Of a stretch of DNA of 64,000 nucleotides, positions 63,325 through 64,000 are shown piece by piece; position 1 is the stretch's first letter, and each line of letters begins with the position of its first letter. The notes under the pieces are model-generated. The model saw only the letters and a list, made by a program, of their open reading frames with translations. It was not told the origin of the DNA and searched no databases. Both the position numbers and the translations under genes were made by a program. Source of the DNA: Paludisphaera rhizosphaerae (lineage in GTDB: Bacteria; Planctomycetota; Planctomycetia; Isosphaerales; Isosphaeraceae); assembly GCF_011065895.1 (NCBI RefSeq), contig NZ_JAALCR010000002.1, forward strand, positions 430,769 to 494,768. The letters are read 5' to 3'.

Positions 63325-64000
63325 ATGGCATCAGCAGCGATGAAAATCAACGAGCAGCCTCAGCAATCGCGATGGCTTCGGGTCGTGATGGCTGAGGGTT
63401 CCGAGCCTCCGGAGCACGCCGACGACTCGGACGAAGAGGATACGGTCGGCCTTCTCGACGACGTCCATCCCGAGTTGCGGGACTGGGACCAATGGATCTG
63501 CTGGAAGTCCGTGGGCGGGGTCAAGACGCCTCGGACGGTCGACGACCGCCGGAACGCTTCGACGGCTGACCGAACTACCTGGTCGGCCTTCCAGACCGCT
63601 GCTCGCGCCCTTCGGACCGCATCGCCCGGGACATTCGACGGCATAGGCTACATATTCGCGGCCGACGACCCGTACGTCGGATTCGACTTCGACAACTGCC
63701 TGGATGAGCACGGCCAGGCCGTCGAGTGGGCGGCTCCCTGGCTGGAACGATTCCGGGGATGCTACGCCGAGACTTCGCCCAGCGGTCGGGGGGTGAAGGT
63801 GTGGACTCGCGGCACCATCCCCAAAGGCGGCAAGGTGTGGGACGGCCCTGGGGAACACTGCGGAATCGAAGCGTACGACCGGGGCCGGTACTTCTGCGTC
63901 ACCGGCCGGATCTGGGGAGGTTTCCCTGAGGAAGTCATCCCCGACCGCCAGGACGTCATCGACGACCTATTCGTCTGGGCTGCCGAGCAAGAGCCGACCG
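63325..64000 (+). CDS. Primase/polymerase-like replication protein, truncated by the window edge
   Basis: Open to the last base, at least 225 residues. ELRDWDQWICWK, then GIGYIFAADDPYVGFDFDNC with the acidic active-site pair, YAETSPSGRGVKVWTRG, and CGIEAYDRGRYFCVTG are the marks of the phage/plasmid archaeo-eukaryotic primase N-terminal domain. A helicase part probably follows outside. AAAGGG is about 10 nt before the ATG at 63325. It makes autonomous replication of the element likely. Confidence 0.82.
   Translation, partial: MASAAMKINEQPQQSRWLRVVMAEGSEPPEHADDSDEEDTVGLLDDVHPELRDWDQWICWKSVGGVKTPRTVDDRRNASTADRTTWSAFQTAARALRTASPGTFDGIGYIFAADDPYVGFDFDNCLDEHGQAVEWAAPWLERFRGCYAETSPSGRGVKVWTRGTIPKGGKVWDGPGEHCGIEAYDRGRYFCVTGRIWGGFPEEVIPDRQDVIDDLFVWAAEQEPT

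Overview
The window comes from a high-GC bacterium of the Planctomycetes, most likely Isosphaeraceae-like. The evidence is a YTV-repeat secreted protein, an LpxC-FabZ fusion, a PEP-CTERM protein, an N-terminal LE-R-ML type export motif, CRTAC1/VCBS, ThuA, Gfo/Idh/MocA and SUMF1 proteins typical of the phylum, and S2 with a long low-complexity tail. Genes are ordinary chromosomal ones up to about 56.4 kb; the rest looks like an integrated element that runs off the right edge.

Layout. 0.1-4.3 kb: UvrD/PcrA helicase, pdxJ, dapA. 4.6-10.2 kb: an ArsR-type regulator, a Skp/OmpH chaperone, lpxC-fabZ, lpxA, a Gfo/Idh dehydrogenase (an outer-membrane/lipid A block) and a small basic protein. 10.2-19.8 kb: a large membrane protein with TPR-like tail, an XRE regulator, small proteins, two divergent exported proteins that share a homologous domain, a BON protein and holA. 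20-24 kb: a TetR-controlled DevC/MacB-type ABC exporter with its own operator-bearing promoter. 24-30.3 kb: leftward M13 peptidase, ThuA, Tat-exported Gfo/Idh and SUMF1 genes. 30.4-33.3 kb: apbE, mscL, gltA. 33.5-40.2 kb: argB-argD-argF, rph, an exported SPOR-like protein, rdgB and a GNAT enzyme; argJ lies separately at 43 kb. 40.3-52.1 kb: YTV protein, argJ, CRTAC1-like lipoprotein, a large exported protein, threonine aldolase, a UbiD-family decarboxylase. 53-56.2 kb: the conserved rpsB-tsf-pyrH-frr block.

56.35-64.0 kb: a tRNA-Val(GAC) gene with a clean sigma70-type promoter is followed at once by a tyrosine integrase. Behind it lie a lower-GC two-gene unit (a two-TM, coiled-coil, GAF-like protein translationally coupled to a small soluble protein), a 0.8 kb stretch framed by directly repeated hairpins, a ribbon-helix-helix-type protein, a NUMOD4/HNH endonuclease with an HTH tail, small unknown proteins, an excisionase-like DNA-binding protein and the start of a primase/polymerase-like replication protein. 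Five rightward transcription units here carry a GC-rich hairpin 28-45 nt before their start codons.

The best candidates for something undescribed are the GAF/2TM two-gene unit next to the integrase, the hairpin-framed 59.2-60.0 kb stretch, the repeated leader hairpins, and two possible structured RNAs (52.18-52.36 kb and 14.5-14.67 kb). All functional calls are from reading the sequence; no database search was run.
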